64,000 nt of DNA, taken from positions 1 through 64,000 of IMG/VR virus record IMGVR_UViG_3300042869_001157; one strand, 5' to 3'. The first letter of the stretch is position 1. Each line of letters starts with the position of its first letter. This stretch comes from a virus. Below are positions 63,773 to 64,000 of the stretch, in pieces. The notes beneath the pieces are model-generated. The model was not told the DNA's origin, ran no database searches, and was given only the letters and a program-made list of their open reading frames with translations. Made by a program: the position numbers and the translations under genes.

Positions 63773-64000
63773 ACACCCACCCTCAACAACTCAACCAATC
63801 GCGCCTCACAAACATCACGATACACCTCCAAAAAATACTCCCGATCACCATTAGTCGTCAAACCAAACACAACATCTCCCAACTTCTGAATCGTTTCCAC
63901 CACCGTCACAGCAAGCACCGGACGCTCCACACCAGAATTCAAAGCAACCCGCAACCCCTGCAACTGACCCCACGCAACAGCAGGAGAAACAACATCACTA
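63769..64000 (-). CDS. Hypothetical protein, 5' part outside window
   Basis: The frame stays open to the right edge of the window, so the true start lies beyond 64000; the visible C-terminal 76 codons include AVAWGQLQGLRVALNSGV, VAVTVVETIQKLGDVVFGL-like helices and REYFLEVYRDVCEARLVELL. It is helical and has no recognised motif. The stop overlaps the start of the ribbon-helix-helix gene. Such a pair could be a toxin-antitoxin or regulator pair, but nothing in the sequence proves it. Confidence 0.6.
   Translation of the reverse strand, partial: SDVVSPAVAWGQLQGLRVALNSGVERPVLAVTVVETIQKLGDVVFGLTTNGDREYFLEVYRDVCEARLVELLRVGV

Noticed and set aside
1-64000. tRNA genes, rRNA, insertion sequences or an integrase
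   Set aside because: No cloverleaf-like run, transposase or recombinase signature was found by eye; a computed tRNA search would be needed to be certain.

Overview
The window is part of a tailed double-stranded DNA phage genome (Caudoviricetes, HK97-fold head). It carries a large terminase, an HK97-type portal, an S78-type prohead protease and an HK97-type major capsid protein. No tail, lysis, replication-polymerase or tRNA genes were seen, so this is only a section of a larger genome. The host is inferred rather than shown. Two probable leaderless genes (a TTGACA / TAGGTT promoter just before the ATG at 56674, and a TATAAT ending 6 nt before the ATG at 62141) and a WCT-type (class 3) intein in the terminase fit an actinobacterial host, and the AT-leaning composition would fit freshwater lineages.

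Layout. 1-5020 is a leftward operon: an incomplete gene at the edge, a RecB/Cas4-like nuclease, a Rad52-like annealing protein, a small unknown protein, and TerL whose Walker A motif is split by an intein. 5062-50797 is a rightward head module: a small membrane protein, the portal, then about 42 kb of very large unusual genes, and finally the capsid protein closed by a hairpin terminator. 50901-57582 continues rightward with small and disordered proteins, a micrococcal-type nuclease, a membrane protein, a ferredoxin, a ribbon-helix-helix protein and a zinc-binding protein. 57615-64000 is an accessory region, mostly leftward: two tandem HNH endonucleases, two methyltransferase-like proteins, a two-domain glycosyltransferase, a possible PD-(D/E)XK protein, an Fe(II)/2-oxoglutarate oxygenase and a small DNA-binding operon.

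The outstanding feature is five giant or large proteins (3658, 2719, 926, 2517 and 2281 aa) between portal and capsid genes. Each has its own N-terminal part, then a DxDxDG acidic loop usually followed by RPxIP, and only after that one or more copies of a short motif, consensus G-(M/F/L)-R-S-R-x-(G). By hand I count over 50 copies. They separate small modules like beads: KTSC, WGR, HEAT/LRV-like, pentapeptide, zincin, DEDDh exonuclease, Zeta-like kinase, ADP-ribosyltransferase-like and an ArdC antirestriction domain. The largest protein begins with the prohead protease itself. My working hypothesis is that these are head-packaged polyproteins, possibly cut at or near the G-M-R-S-R motif, that carry effectors and anti-defence enzymes into the host with the DNA. 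The motif, its placement and the domains are visible in the sequence; cleavage, packaging and injection are inference.
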